From Micromonospora pallida (GTDB lineage Bacteria; Actinomycetota; Actinomycetes; Mycobacteriales; Micromonosporaceae), in the NCBI RefSeq assembly GCF_900090325.1, contig NZ_FMHW01000003.1, positions 1 through 64,000 of the forward strand: DNA of 64,000 nt, written 5' to 3'. The notes under the pieces were generated by a model. It made no database searches. It was not told the origin of the DNA and saw only the letters and a list, made by a program, of their open reading frames with translations. Shown piece after piece: positions 40,706 to 49,083 of this stretch. The position numbers were made by a program, and so were the translations under genes. The number at the start of each line of letters is the position of its first letter. Position 1 is the first letter of the stretch.

Positions 40706-41489
40706 GCTGCCGCCCCCATCGGACGCAGCGGCACCGACGCCGACACCACCACCGCACTACCGCGCCAGAGCGCCGCCGCGGTGTAGAGGTGCGTCGGCTG
40801 GCCGTCGACGATGGTCCGCTGCTCGTTGGCCGGGGTGGCGTCGATCTCCGCCGCCCACGCGGCGGCCTCGGCGACCGTGCCGCACGTGATGACGACCGTC
40901 TCGGTGCCGTGCAAGAACCGCACCGTGTCGGGGGCCGGCAGCGCCGGACGGTCGGCCGCGTAGCACATGTCCGACACCAGCCGGAGCACCCGTGCGCGGC
41001 TCATCTGCACCCGGGCCGGCTGTGCCACCCGCTGGCCGGCGACCGGCACCGGCGCGGCCGCCGGCAGCGGGCCCGGCGTCCCGGTCGGCGTGGCCACCGG
41101 GATCCCGGCACCGTCCACCCACATTCCGCACACGCTCGGCGGGTCGACGCCGGCCCACGGGGTGACCACCCGGCCGGTCGCCTCGATCGCGGCGGTCACC
41201 GCGTCGAGGTCCCCCGAGCAGACCATGACGGCGGCGGCCACGGTGCTGCCCGCCTGTTCGGCGATCTCCAGGCGGAGGGTGGCTGGACCGCCGCACGTCG
41301 GCAGCTGCGGCCGGGCCGGAGCCATCGGCCGGACGTACGCCGCGGCGGCGATCTCCGCCACGGAGCGGGACCGCTGCGCGGCCACCTGGTCGACGTCCTG
41401 GACGGGGCGGCGACGTCGACGGGCGCCACCCCCGTCTCCGGCCGGGTGGCCGGAGTCTCGTCCGCCCCACGGGCGGTACTCTTGGTCAT
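40702..41489 (-). CDS. first gene of the early operon, with a probable frameshift near 41405
   Basis: ATG 41489 has a good RBS (GAAGGAG) and reads MTKSTARGADETPATRPETG... to 'gccgccccg', then loses sense. One extra C in the run at 41404-41407 would continue as VQDVDQVAAQRSRSVAEIAA and stay open to 40702 (LPLRPMGAAA), about 262 residues. Two later segments (AAAVMVCSGDLDAVTAAIEA, TVVITCGTVAEAAAWAAEID) have strand-helix patterns. Alternatively an internal GTG starts the downstream frame. Only one copy of this part exists in the window, so it cannot be cross-checked. Confidence 0.5.
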
Positions 41490-41521
41490 CTCGACCTGCT
41501 CCTTCGGTTGGTCGATCCCTG

Positions 41522-41553
41522 ACGCGGACCACCTCTGTCCAGGTGGTCCGCGT
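41522..41553. terminator. perfect 13-bp hairpin ahead of the early operon
   Basis: acgcggaccacct/aggtggtccgcgt (41522-41534, 41541-41553), loop ctgtcc, 'ttt' on the right. It sits in the leader between the Cro-like gene and the first early gene, where an antitermination or attenuation point would be expected. Nothing else is seen in 41490-41717. Confidence 0.5.
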
Positions 41554-41717
41554 TTCTGCTGCCGGGCCGGCGTCCGGCGCGGATCTCACGGACGCCCGAC
41601 TCGGGGACTAGGGCCGCTTCGGGCTACCGGGCCTGACGGGTACGGGGCTGGGCGGCGTGCGCGGCGTGCGCGGCGTCGTCGACGGGCGAGGGTTGCCGGG
41701 GCCCTTCGGACCGGGGC

Positions 41718-41954
41718 TCACGCGGCCGACGCCATCTGGCGGGGGAACAGGTCGGTCACGGGCACCGACAGCGCGACGGCGATCCGGTCCAGGTCGGCAA
41801 GAGTGAGAGGCACCGTGCCGCTGAGCCGACGCGACACGTAGACGTGAGTCACGCCCATCGCCTCGGCGACCGCTCGGCCGGTCATCTTCTGCCGACCCAT
41901 CTCCGCCCGGATCTCGCCGAGAACTACCTCGGTGAGCGTTGCTGGCTGGGTCAT
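41718..41954 (-). CDS. Cro-like HTH protein
   Basis: 78 residues from ATG 41954, apparently leaderless. An XRE-type helix-turn-helix spans about 23-70: MTGRAVAEAMGVTHVYVSRR, LTLADLDRIAVALSVPVTDL. It resembles the divergent 132-codon HTH protein over this whole region, including the recognition helix (YVSRRL-G) and the PVTDLFP/TVTDLLP end, so both likely read the same operators. First gene of the leftward, probably lytic, transcription unit: hence Cro-like (inference). Confidence 0.75.
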   Translation of the reverse strand: MTQPATLTEVVLGEIRAEMGRQKMTGRAVAEAMGVTHVYVSRRLSGTVPLTLADLDRIAVALSVPVTDLFPRQMASAA

Positions 41955-41961
41955 GACCGAT

Positions 41962-41990
41962 ACCTTCTAACGGTCAGCGTTAGATGTCAA
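41962..41990 (-). promoter_or_regulatory. leftward promoter of the switch
   Basis: Consensus -35 TTGACA (complement of 41985-41990), 17-bp spacer, -10 GAAGGT (41962-41967), then 7 nt to the ATG of the Cro-like gene. Predicts a leaderless mRNA. The spacer is filled by operator 1. Confidence 0.7.
41966..41984. promoter_or_regulatory. operator 1 (leftward promoter)
   Basis: TCTAACG-gtcag-CGTTAGA: perfect 7-bp inverted repeat with 5-bp spacer, lying inside the leftward promoter spacer. Confidence 0.75.
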
Positions 41991-41998
41991 GGGTAGAT

Positions 41999-42017
41999 CC
42001 TAACGGTGTCCGTTAGA
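41999..42017. promoter_or_regulatory. operator 2 (between the promoters)
   Basis: CCTAACG-gtgtc-CGTTAGA: inverted repeat with 6 of 7 pairs, centred 33 bp (about three helical turns) from operator 1. Confidence 0.72.
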
Positions 42018-42054
42018 TCAGACCGCGAAGCGTGGGCGGTCGCTCACAGCACCC

Positions 42055-42083
42055 TTGCTTTGGAACGCTCAGCGTTAGATACT
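42055..42083 (+). promoter_or_regulatory. rightward promoter of the switch
   Basis: -35 TTGCTT (42055-42060), exact 17-bp spacer, -10 GATACT (42078-42083), then 7 nt to ATG 42091, again leaderless. The spacer is operator 3, so binding there would block the promoter. Confidence 0.68.
42061..42079. promoter_or_regulatory. operator 3 (rightward promoter)
   Basis: TGGAACG-ctcag-CGTTAGA: right half identical to operators 1 and 2, left half imperfect, suggesting weaker binding. Centred 62 bp (about six turns) from operator 2. Confidence 0.6.
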
Positions 42084-42090
42084 TGCGCTC

Positions 42091-42489
42091 ATGGAGACTG
42101 CGACCCGCGCCCACCTCCGCCACCTCGTGGCCGAAGAGATCGGCGCCCACCTCGGCCGACGCCGCATGAGCGGCGCGAAGCTGGCCCGCGCCATTGAGCG
42201 GTCCGAGATGTACGTCTCCCGGCGCCTGCGAGGTGAGACGGCGTTCGACCTGGACGACCTGGAGCGCATCGCGGAAGTGCTGGGAGTCACGGTTACCGAT
42301 CTGCTGCCAGCGGATAAGGTGCGTCCTAACAGTCGTTCGGCTGACCAGGCCGTTCGTGCGACCTCTCCGGCGCGCCCGGCCGCCTCCCGGCCGAAGGGCC
42401 GATCCGCCGCCGAGTCCACCCGGCCGACGTCCTCCGTTCCGGCGAGCCGTCGCCGCCCCACCCCGATCAACCGCCCCGTCGGCCGATAG
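42091..42489 (+). CDS. repressor-like HTH protein spanning the attachment site
   Basis: 132 residues from leaderless ATG 42091. An XRE-type HTH occupies about 24-72 (MSGAKLARAIERSEMYVSRR, LDDLERIAEVLGVTVTDLLP), paralogous to the Cro-like protein. Codons 1-79 are at the phage right end; the junction at 42328 falls between P79 and N80, and residues 80-132 are the low-complexity Pro/Ser/Arg tail also present as an orphan at 6901-7062. This 132-residue product is the viral (circular or junction) form; in a prophage whose right end meets host DNA the tail would be replaced. No ssrA-like tag is seen at the C-terminus (INRPVGR). Confidence 0.75.
   Translation: METATRAHLRHLVAEEIGAHLGRRRMSGAKLARAIERSEMYVSRRLRGETAFDLDDLERIAEVLGVTVTDLLPADKVRPNSRSADQAVRATSPARPAASRPKGRSAAESTRPTSSVPASRRRPTPINRPVGR
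42328..42347. other. phage-phage junction (attP-like) inside the HTH gene
   Basis: Second occurrence of the sequence starting at 6901, preceded here by the phage right end ('gcgtcct') instead of host DNA. It is what a circular genome or a tandem prophage junction should contain. Confidence 0.85.
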
Positions 42490-42594
42490 TCGCCGGGTGA
42501 CATCCGTCACACCATCGACACCTGCACGTAACACGCCCGGGGCGGCGGGGCATCGCCGCGCCCGGGCGCTTGACCGCCAACGGGAGGCGATCCG

Positions 42595-43440
42595 ATGCTC
42601 ACCGTAACCCCAGCCCATGCACCGCACTCGCACGAAATGATCCGCGCGTTCGTGCGGCACCTACAAGATCTTCGCCGCGCCGAGGCGACCGTCGACACGT
42701 ACGTCGGCATGCTGGCCCGGCTCGACCGGACCCTCCCCGAGGGCCTCGCGTACGCGTGCGCCGACGAGCTGCGCGCGCAGATTTACGTTGAGGGCCGTAA
42801 GCCGGCCACGGTGGCGCTCTACCGGGCCGCAGCCAAGGCCTTCTTCGCCTGGGCGACCGACGAGCACGACCCGTGGCTAGATTACGACCCGTCCCGGCAA
42901 CTGCCGCGCGCCCGGGTCCGCCAGCGCACCCCCCGCCCATGCACACACGAAGAGCTGGCCGACATCCTCGCCCGCGCGCAGGATCCGTGCCGGGTGTGGT
43001 ACCTGCTCGCCGCCGGCTGCGGACTGCGGTGCGTTGAGATTTCCCGACTCGACCGCGCCGACGTCACCGAGCACGTGGTTTACATCCTCGGCAAGGGCGA
43101 CAAGGAACGCACCGTGCCCACCCATCCGGCCGTCTGGGCGGCGATCCGCGACCTCCCAGCCGGGCCCATCGCCCGCCGGTACTACGACACTGCCCGCGCG
43201 AACCGCAGAGACGTCCAGGGGCGCGGAAACCGGCACCTCGCGGTACTCGGGCACCCCAGCGTCACGATGCACCGTCTACGGCACTGGTACGGGACGTACG
43301 TGTACCAGGCGGCGGGCGGGGATCTGCGTGTCGTTCAGGATCTGCTCGGCCACGCCTCACCGAACACCACCCAGGTGTACGTGGCCGCCGCGGCGGGGGC
43401 GGCGGCGGCTGCGGTGCGCGCCCTGCCACTGCCGGTCTGA
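42595..43440 (+). CDS. int: tyrosine integrase, second copy
   Basis: Identical in sequence to 7168-8013 (all five catalytic residues present). Here it follows the complete repressor-like gene by 105 bp, as in the circular phage. Confidence 0.93.
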   Translation: MLTVTPAHAPHSHEMIRAFVRHLQDLRRAEATVDTYVGMLARLDRTLPEGLAYACADELRAQIYVEGRKPATVALYRAAAKAFFAWATDEHDPWLDYDPSRQLPRARVRQRTPRPCTHEELADILARAQDPCRVWYLLAAGCGLRCVEISRLDRADVTEHVVYILGKGDKERTVPTHPAVWAAIRDLPAGPIARRYYDTARANRRDVQGRGNRHLAVLGHPSVTMHRLRHWYGTYVYQAAGGDLRVVQDLLGHASPNTTQVYVAAAAGAAAAAVRALPLPV

Positions 43441-43460
43441 CCTGTCGAGAGGACGCCCTC

Positions 43461-43679
43461 ATGACGACCATCGAGGCCTACGGCGAGCGGCTAGCCGAGC
43501 CGGGCGAACGGTGCACCTGCGGCCGCGCAGCCGTGAAGGTGTTCACCGGCGGACCATGGGGTGACACCGGCTACTGCGGTCTGCCCGACGGCGGGCAGCG
43601 CGGCCCGTGCACGTTCTGCGGCGGACCTCGGCACCAGGGACGGTGCCCTGTGTACAAGCTGCGGCCAGACGGAAGCTGA
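43461..43679 (+). CDS. small cysteine-rich protein, second copy
   Basis: Identical to 8034-8252; intact. The terminator hairpin follows at 43693-43730. Confidence 0.6.
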   Translation: MTTIEAYGERLAEPGERCTCGRAAVKVFTGGPWGDTGYCGLPDGGQRGPCTFCGGPRHQGRCPVYKLRPDGS

Positions 43680-43692
43680 CCGGCACACGACG

Positions 43693-43730
43693 AAGCGCCC
43701 CAGACCGCCACGGTCCGGGGCGCTTTCTCG
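43693..43730 (+). terminator. terminator after int operon, second copy
   Basis: Same 15-bp stem with one mismatch as at 8266-8303. Confidence 0.75.
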
Positions 43731-43738
43731 TGTCGGGA

Positions 43739-44089
43739 CTACCGGATGCGTCGCGGCCGGCGGCGGCGCTGGCTGGCCACCTCCGACGGCACACACTGTT
43801 CGGGGCGAGGCTCAAAGGGCACGGGGTCGGTGGCCGCCTCGATGCGCGGCCGCCGGTCCCGGGGAAGGTGTCCCATGTCCGCCACGATCACCACGTGCGC
43901 CCGTCCCCCGTTGATCATGTGCTGGGCGTCGTCCCAGGTACGCACGATGCCGGCGAATACGTAGCCGCATGCTTCCACTCTTTCCAGGCTGGGTGCCGCG
44001 GCGGCGGCGAACTCGGCCGGGTCGGCGATGCGGGCAGGTACGAAGACGACAGCGTGGTCCGGGGTGCGGTGGGGCATAGGGGTGTTCAT
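43739..44089 (-). CDS. hypothetical protein, second copy
   Basis: Identical to 8312-8662 (116 residues, AAGGAGGAT RBS); intact. Confidence 0.5.
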   Translation of the reverse strand: MNTPMPHRTPDHAVVFVPARIADPAEFAAAAAPSLERVEACGYVFAGIVRTWDDAQHMINGGRAHVVIVADMGHLPRDRRPRIEAATDPVPFEPRPEQCVPSEVASQRRRRPRRIR

Positions 44090-44104
44090 CCTCCTTAGTC
44101 GCTA

Positions 44105-44278
44105 GTGGAGGATCCGATAGAACACCTCGTGCAGGCGTTGGCGAAAGGCCCAGGTCAGGTCCAGTTTCAGCGCCAGTTGATGCCGTTCTGTGATCCGGTG
44201 GCGGATGGGATTCCCGCGTGCTATGTGTCACTCGCTGTGGTCGGCGCGAGTGCTCATTGGGCACCTGTTGATCACTGA
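44105..44278 (+). CDS. possible 57-residue ORF, second copy
   Basis: Identical to 8678-8851; the same doubts apply (no RBS, low GC at third positions). Confidence 0.25.
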   Translation: MEDPIEHLVQALAKGPGQVQFQRQLMPFCDPVADGIPACYVSLAVVGASAHWAPVDH

Positions 44279-44349
44279 ATGTTGATCACGCCGGCACGGT
44301 GTGAAGTGGAACGCCGCTCGTTACTGTGTGTCGGATTTCGTTCATGCCG

Positions 44350-44628
44350 TCACGTTTCACGTTCGGCGCGTTCCTCTACGAACACACCCCGGCCCGGCAC
44401 GCCGTATGTGAGATTGCGCTGCCTGAGTACGATGTGGACCTTGTCGATCGTGCCCACCGAGACGGAGTAGAGCACGGCCAGTTGGCGGGTGCTCGGCAGT
44501 TCGGTGTGAGGCGGGTACTCGCCGGACTCGATGCGGGCGGCCAGGTCGTCCGCGATCTGAACGAAGGTCATCCGGCGGGGCATGAGGTCGGCTGTCTCCT
44601 GGGCATTGGGCGCCAGGAATTGCATCAT
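44350..44628 (-). CDS. GntR-family regulator, second copy
   Basis: Identical to 8923-9201; intact winged-helix protein of 92 residues. Confidence 0.8.
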   Translation of the reverse strand: MMQFLAPNAQETADLMPRRMTFVQIADDLAARIESGEYPPHTELPSTRQLAVLYSVSVGTIDKVHIVLRQRNLTYGVPGRGVFVEERAERET

Positions 44629-44731
44629 CTGGACAACCGGGCAGCAATGCGTGCGACCACCTACCTATGGAGGTTGGGTAGGCTGCGGACAGTAATCGTC
44701 TGATGATCTTGCGTTAGATGAGGTGATCCGC

Positions 44732-44899
44732 GTGGTGCCTGACTATCGGTACGCCAGCCCGGGACCAGTGCCGGACGGCGACACCGTCCCCCAGCCGCCC
44801 CGGCCGGTCCAGTCGCCGGTGACCCGCCGGCAGTACGCCTCCGGGCTGGCCTGCGCGTTGATCGTCCTCGTCCTGGTCGTCGTCGGGATCGCCTGGTGA
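44732..44899 (+). CDS. small membrane protein, second copy
   Basis: Identical to 9305-9472 (55 residues, C-terminal hydrophobic helix); coupled to the next gene. Confidence 0.6.
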   Translation: MVPDYRYASPGPVPDGDTVPQPPRPVQSPVTRRQYASGLACALIVLVLVVVGIAW

Positions 44900-45159
44900 G
44901 CGCGCTGGTGGAACGGCTGCTGTCACCACCGGTCAACCCGGGAGGACGGCACCAGCCGGCCCGACCGTCGTGGGACTGCCAGGTGTGCGCCGGACCGTGG
45001 CCGTGCCCGGCGGGACGCACCGAGCTGCACGGCACGTTCGCCGGGGACAAGGTGGGGTTGTCGATGCACATGGGCGTTGTACTGCACCTAGCCGTGCACG
45101 AGATCTCGCCGGACGTCGACGGCCAGTTGTTCGGCAGGTTCGTGACATGGACGCGTTGA
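44896..45159 (+). CDS. WDCQVCAGPWPC-motif protein, second copy
   Basis: Identical to 9469-9732; intact. Confidence 0.55.
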   Translation: MSALVERLLSPPVNPGGRHQPARPSWDCQVCAGPWPCPAGRTELHGTFAGDKVGLSMHMGVVLHLAVHEISPDVDGQLFGRFVTWTR

Positions 45160-45298
45160 CCCTCGGAGCGGGCGTGTGCCGCTCGGAGCCCACCACCGCC
45201 CAGCCGGTACGGTGGCCGGTGTGCGGGAGCCGGGGGCCTCCGTCGACCGTCCGCACCGGCCCTGAGCTGTACAGATACCGACCAGAGCAGGAGATCCC

Positions 45299-45820
45299 GT
45301 GCAATTGTCACAGGCCCTGGACGTCATCGAGGCGCTCCACCGTGCCGCCGAGCACCCAGACGTCACCGACATCACCCGGTACGGTCGGGACACCGCTCCG
45401 GGCGGCCAGTCTCCCGCCGGGGTCAGGATCTGGTACCGGTCCGGGTCGAGCACCATGCTGTGGGGCGAGGTACCGCACCGTGAGGCCGCGCCGGTGCCGC
45501 TGCCCGGCGAGATGCCGCCGCCGAAGCTGCGTGCAGCTCGCGGGCTCATGTTCGCCCATCATCTCCTCGACTTCGCCCAGCCGGACGTCTTCAAGTCGTG
45601 GGAGCTGTGCAGCCAGCCCGGCACCGTGGTCCCCGTGGCCGCCGCTCTCCGGATCACCGCCCGCGACGGGGACGTGATCTACCTGCGCGGCACGTCGGCA
45701 TGCGGGCCGGGCGGGGCGGGCGGTGAGCCAGAAGAGGATCAATACCCGGACTACCACATTCCTGAAGGAGTCCGCGAATGGCACCTCAAAGTAAATGCTC
45801 TGTCTGCGGGGCGCGCGTAG
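45299..45820 (+). CDS. hypothetical protein, second copy
   Basis: Identical to 9872-10393 (173 residues); intact. Confidence 0.5.
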   Translation: MQLSQALDVIEALHRAAEHPDVTDITRYGRDTAPGGQSPAGVRIWYRSGSSTMLWGEVPHREAAPVPLPGEMPPPKLRAARGLMFAHHLLDFAQPDVFKSWELCSQPGTVVPVAAALRITARDGDVIYLRGTSACGPGGAGGEPEEDQYPDYHIPEGVREWHLKVNALSAGRA

Positions 45821-45912
45821 GACCGCCCCCCGGCCGTCCCTGCCCACCCCACCAGCCGGAGGGCAGCCGGCGGATGTGCGAAGGATCCGGCCAGCCCACC
45901 ACCTCCATGTGA
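45778..45912 (+). CDS. 44-residue small protein, second copy
   Basis: Identical to 10351-10485, with the same GAAGGAG RBS and a terminator at 45920-45957. Confidence 0.5.
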   Translation: MAPQSKCSVCGARVGPPPGRPCPPHQPEGSRRMCEGSGQPTTSM

Positions 45913-45919
45913 CGAGATG

Positions 45920-45957
45920 ACCCGTCCCCAGCCAGGCAGGCCGGGGACGGGTTTCTT
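45920..45957 (+). terminator. terminator, second copy
   Basis: Same perfect 10-bp stem and 'ttctt' as at 10493-10530. Confidence 0.8.
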
Positions 45958-46014
45958 CCGTCTGCGTAACGCATCCGGCACCCATTGTGGACATCGAACG
46001 CTAGGATGCCGCAG

Positions 46015-46434
46015 GTGAGACGCCACGCTGCCGCCGCGCTGATCGCCGTCGCTGTACTCGCCGCCGCCGGCTGCGGCAGCGACGACCAGGACCCGCTCGC
46101 CGACCCGTCACCCACCACCGCCATCGTTGACCAGACGCCCGTCGACCCGGTGCCCACCACCGAGCCGCCGCTGGCCGGACCGGATGCCGCTCTGCGCGAT
46201 CGGATCTACGAGGTCGGCACTGAGATTCAGGCCGGTGTCTACTCGACCACCGTGCCCGCTGACCACGGGCACCCGTGCTACTGGGCGAGGCTGCGCAGCT
46301 TCGGCGAACCAGACTCCATCATCGCCGAGGGCAACCCGACGCCGGGCGAGACGGCCCGGGTGACGGTGAAGTCCACCGACCGCGGCTTCAAGGTGTCGAA
46401 CGGCTGCGAGTGGACCCGCAGCGACCCGGCGTGA
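46015..46434 (+). CDS. prophage lipoprotein, second copy
   Basis: Identical to 10588-11007; intact lipobox and leaderless promoter. Confidence 0.7.
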   Translation: MRRHAAAALIAVAVLAAAGCGSDDQDPLADPSPTTAIVDQTPVDPVPTTEPPLAGPDAALRDRIYEVGTEIQAGVYSTTVPADHGHPCYWARLRSFGEPDSIIAEGNPTPGETARVTVKSTDRGFKVSNGCEWTRSDPA

Positions 46435-46858
46435 CCAGAGTTATCCACAGGCTCGGTCCACCGCTTGCCCCACCTCGGCTCGACCGGGCACGCTGACTGG
46501 GTCGACGCGGCCACTCTCCAGCCGCCGGCCACACCCGAGCGGCGGTGGGGCGGCCACGGTCAGCAGGCCACCGACGTCCGGCCCGGACAGCAAGAGGGCC
46601 GGCCGGGACACCACCTCCGAGCCCGGCCGGCCCACCCGCCGGCTCAGCATCACGGGGGGAACGCTGAGGCGGACGGGCTGGTTACCCACTATCGGCTTTC
46701 GTCGATTACGCCGCATCCGACGACCGGGCGGTGCCGTACCCCGCTCGGGAACGGGCGGACACGACAAGACGGCCCCAACCTCCGCCAGGGAGATCGGGGC
46801 CGTCAGTCGTTTGGTCGGCGCTGCCCGGGGATCCACCGGGAGCACCGCGGCACGGAGT
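46435..46858. other. non-coding convergent gap, second copy
   Basis: Matches 11008-11432 except for one G lost at 46747-46749, the first difference between copies. Hairpins at 46596-46633 and 46768-46804. Confidence 0.6.
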
Positions 46859-47137
46859 CTACCGGCCGGGACTGACGTCGCCGGACAGGTGGCCACCCGG
46901 CGAGGGGGCGCCCAGCCGCCGACCGTACTGGTCGCGGGGATCGGCGACTGGGGTCACCTGGCTCTGGACCAGGACGCCGCCGACCGCGCCGACGACCAGG
47001 GTCGCCAGGGCGAGCCAGGCCACGGCCTGGGCGGGGATGAGCTGGTCGAGGCCGGCGTACCCGGTGAGCGTGGTCAGGCCGGCCATGGTCGCGGCGTAGA
47101 TGATCACCGGCCGTGGCCGGCGGGACGTCGTCGACAT
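46859..47137 (-). CDS. putative holin, second copy
   Basis: Identical to 11433-11711; intact two-helix protein. Confidence 0.6.
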   Translation of the reverse strand: MSTTSRRPRPVIIYAATMAGLTTLTGYAGLDQLIPAQAVAWLALATLVVGAVGGVLVQSQVTPVADPRDQYGRRLGAPSPGGHLSGDVSPGR

Positions 47138-47177
47138 GGATCCTCCGATCAGGTGGCGAAACAGGAAGCCGCCGGGG

Positions 47178-47780
47178 TTACCGGCGGCTGGTCGTTGCTG
47201 TGCAGGTGTACGTCGGTGCGTCGTCCGGGGAGTCCGGGTCGCGGACGCACCGGTAAGTGATGCCGGTCGGTGCGGTCCACGTCCAGCTGGCCGGCGGCTC
47301 TCCGTCGGCGCCGTCCTGGCCGTCTTCGCCGGCGGGCCCGGCCGGTCCGGCGGGGCCCGCTGGTCCGGGTGGTCCGGCCGGGCCTGGCTGTCCGGCGGGT
47401 CCGGTGCCGCCGGCGGGCCCGGGTGGGCCGGACGGTCCGGGCCGGCCGGGCGAGCCGGTAGGCCCGGGTGATCCGGCGGGCCCAGCAGGTCCGGGGCTGC
47501 CGGTCCGGCCGTCGCGGCCCGGGTCGCCAGGTGGCCCGGACGGTCCGGGCGGACCCGGCCGGGGATCCCGAAGGATTTCGTCGGGCGGCGGGGCGACCGG
47601 GTCCAGGCCGGCGTCTTCGGCCTGGCGGCGCTGCTCGTCGAGCGCGCCGGCGAGCGCGGCGACCTGGACGCGGGACAACTGCACTTCGTGGGTGACCCAG
47701 CCGATCGTGCCGGCCGCCACGACGACCGCCGCGGTGGTGGCCACGGCGGCCGGCGACGGCACCCACCGGCGGCCGGTCAC
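47178..47780 (-). CDS. collagen-like membrane protein, second copy
   Basis: Identical to 11752-12354; all 29 Gly-X-Y triplets kept despite heavy G/C runs. Confidence 0.75.
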   Translation of the reverse strand: MTGRRWVPSPAAVATTAAVVVAAGTIGWVTHEVQLSRVQVAALAGALDEQRRQAEDAGLDPVAPPPDEILRDPRPGPPGPSGPPGDPGRDGRTGSPGPAGPAGSPGPTGSPGRPGPSGPPGPAGGTGPAGQPGPAGPPGPAGPAGPAGPAGEDGQDGADGEPPASWTWTAPTGITYRCVRDPDSPDDAPTYTCTATTSRR

Positions 47781-48151
47781 GTCGGGCTCCGGAAGGCCAG
47801 CAGGATCTGGACGATGAGGGCGAGCACCGGCAGCCCGACCATAGCGACCATGAATCGCCGGTCGGCGGTCCTCTTGTCGTCGGCGGCCTTCCTCTCCGTC
47901 GTCCGCTTCTCGTCGTCGGACTTCCTGTCCGCCGCTCGTTTCTCCTCGGCTGCGTCGATGGCCGTACGGAGCCCGGCCAGCTCACGTTCCATCACCAACA
48001 TGCGCGTCTCCTGGCCTTTCTGCTCGGCCTGGTACACCTCGCGCAGCACGTAGCTGTCCAGGCGGCGGTGGATCGCTGTCAGGTCGTCGTGAACGTCCCT
48101 GCGCATCGAGTCCAGCCGTCTGGCCAGCTCCGCATTGGTGATTTCGTCCAC
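47777..48151 (-). CDS. coiled-coil/TM lysis-module protein, second copy
   Basis: Identical to 12351-12725; intact. Confidence 0.6.
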   Translation of the reverse strand: MDEITNAELARRLDSMRRDVHDDLTAIHRRLDSYVLREVYQAEQKGQETRMLVMERELAGLRTAIDAAEEKRAADRKSDDEKRTTERKAADDKRTADRRFMVAMVGLPVLALIVQILLAFRSPT

Positions 48152-48178
48152 CGGGACGCTCCCTTGCTACTGGTGTGG

Positions 48179-49075
48179 TCAGTCCGTCTCGGCGGTGACC
48201 ACGGTGGGTCGCTTGTCGGCGGAGAGCCGCGCGGCCAGGACGTCGACGACCTGCCCGGCCAGGGTGTCGGGGATCGCCGCGGCGATCGCCTCCGGCGTGA
48301 GCACGGCCAGCAGCGCCGGGGCCAGGTCGGCGGCCAGCTGCCGCTCGTCGACCAGGTCCGCGCCGACCCGCGCGGCCGTCGCCCGGCCGGTCAGCACGAT
48401 CTCGTTCAGTACGCCGAGGGTGCTCACGCCCTTGGGGATGCCACCGCCGACGTACTGCCAGGGCAGGGCGCGCATCTCCCGCGCGACGGCCGGGTCCTTC
48501 AGGATGGCCAGGAACTGCTTCGCATCCATGTCGTCGTCCTCTCCGAGCGCGACCGCGACGATGCGCTCCATCAGTTGCTTGTCCCGGCACTTCCGCCGGT
48601 CCAGGGTCAGGTGCCAGTGGTCCAGATGGCTGTCGTCGCTGCTGAACGTCGACCCGTCGGCCCGTACGCCGACGACGGTGCGGCCGTCCAGGGTGCCGAT
48701 CACCTCGCGCACGCCGGCCAGCCGGCCGGACACGAGCGCGTCGACCAGGCGGCCGGTCTGCTCGACCATCAGCCGGCGGTTGCGATCGCTGCCCCACTCG
48801 CCGGGTACGAAGTCGATCCCGGCCAGGTGCCGCTCCTGCTCGGCGGTCAACCCGGACTGCACCGTGTACGAGCGGTTCGTGCAGTACTTCGACCACTTGA
48901 TCCATTCCTGCGAGCGGTGTGCCCCGCCTAGGTGCCGGTTGTCGCCTTTCGTGCCGCACGCGGACCGGGGCCGGCCGGTGCGCCGACACAGCTCGTCGCC
49001 GAGCCAGTCCACCTCCGGTGTGGTGATCTCCCGGCCCCAGTACGGCTCGGCCTGCAACTGCGCGTAGGTCGGCAT
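48179..49075 (-). CDS. endolysin, second copy
   Basis: Identical to 12753-13649; intact M15-like metal site. Confidence 0.7.
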   Translation of the reverse strand: MPTYAQLQAEPYWGREITTPEVDWLGDELCRRTGRPRSACGTKGDNRHLGGAHRSQEWIKWSKYCTNRSYTVQSGLTAEQERHLAGIDFVPGEWGSDRNRRLMVEQTGRLVDALVSGRLAGVREVIGTLDGRTVVGVRADGSTFSSDDSHLDHWHLTLDRRKCRDKQLMERIVAVALGEDDDMDAKQFLAILKDPAVAREMRALPWQYVGGGIPKGVSTLGVLNEIVLTGRATAARVGADLVDERQLAADLAPALLAVLTPEAIAAAIPDTLAGQVVDVLAARLSADKRPTVVTAETD

Positions 49076-49083
49076 GGCTCTCC

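Noticed and set aside
42328..42489. ssrA-like degradation tag at the repressor C-terminus
   Set aside because: The viral form ends INRPVGR and not in LAA or a similar nonpolar tail, so the mycobacteriophage degron cannot be claimed here.
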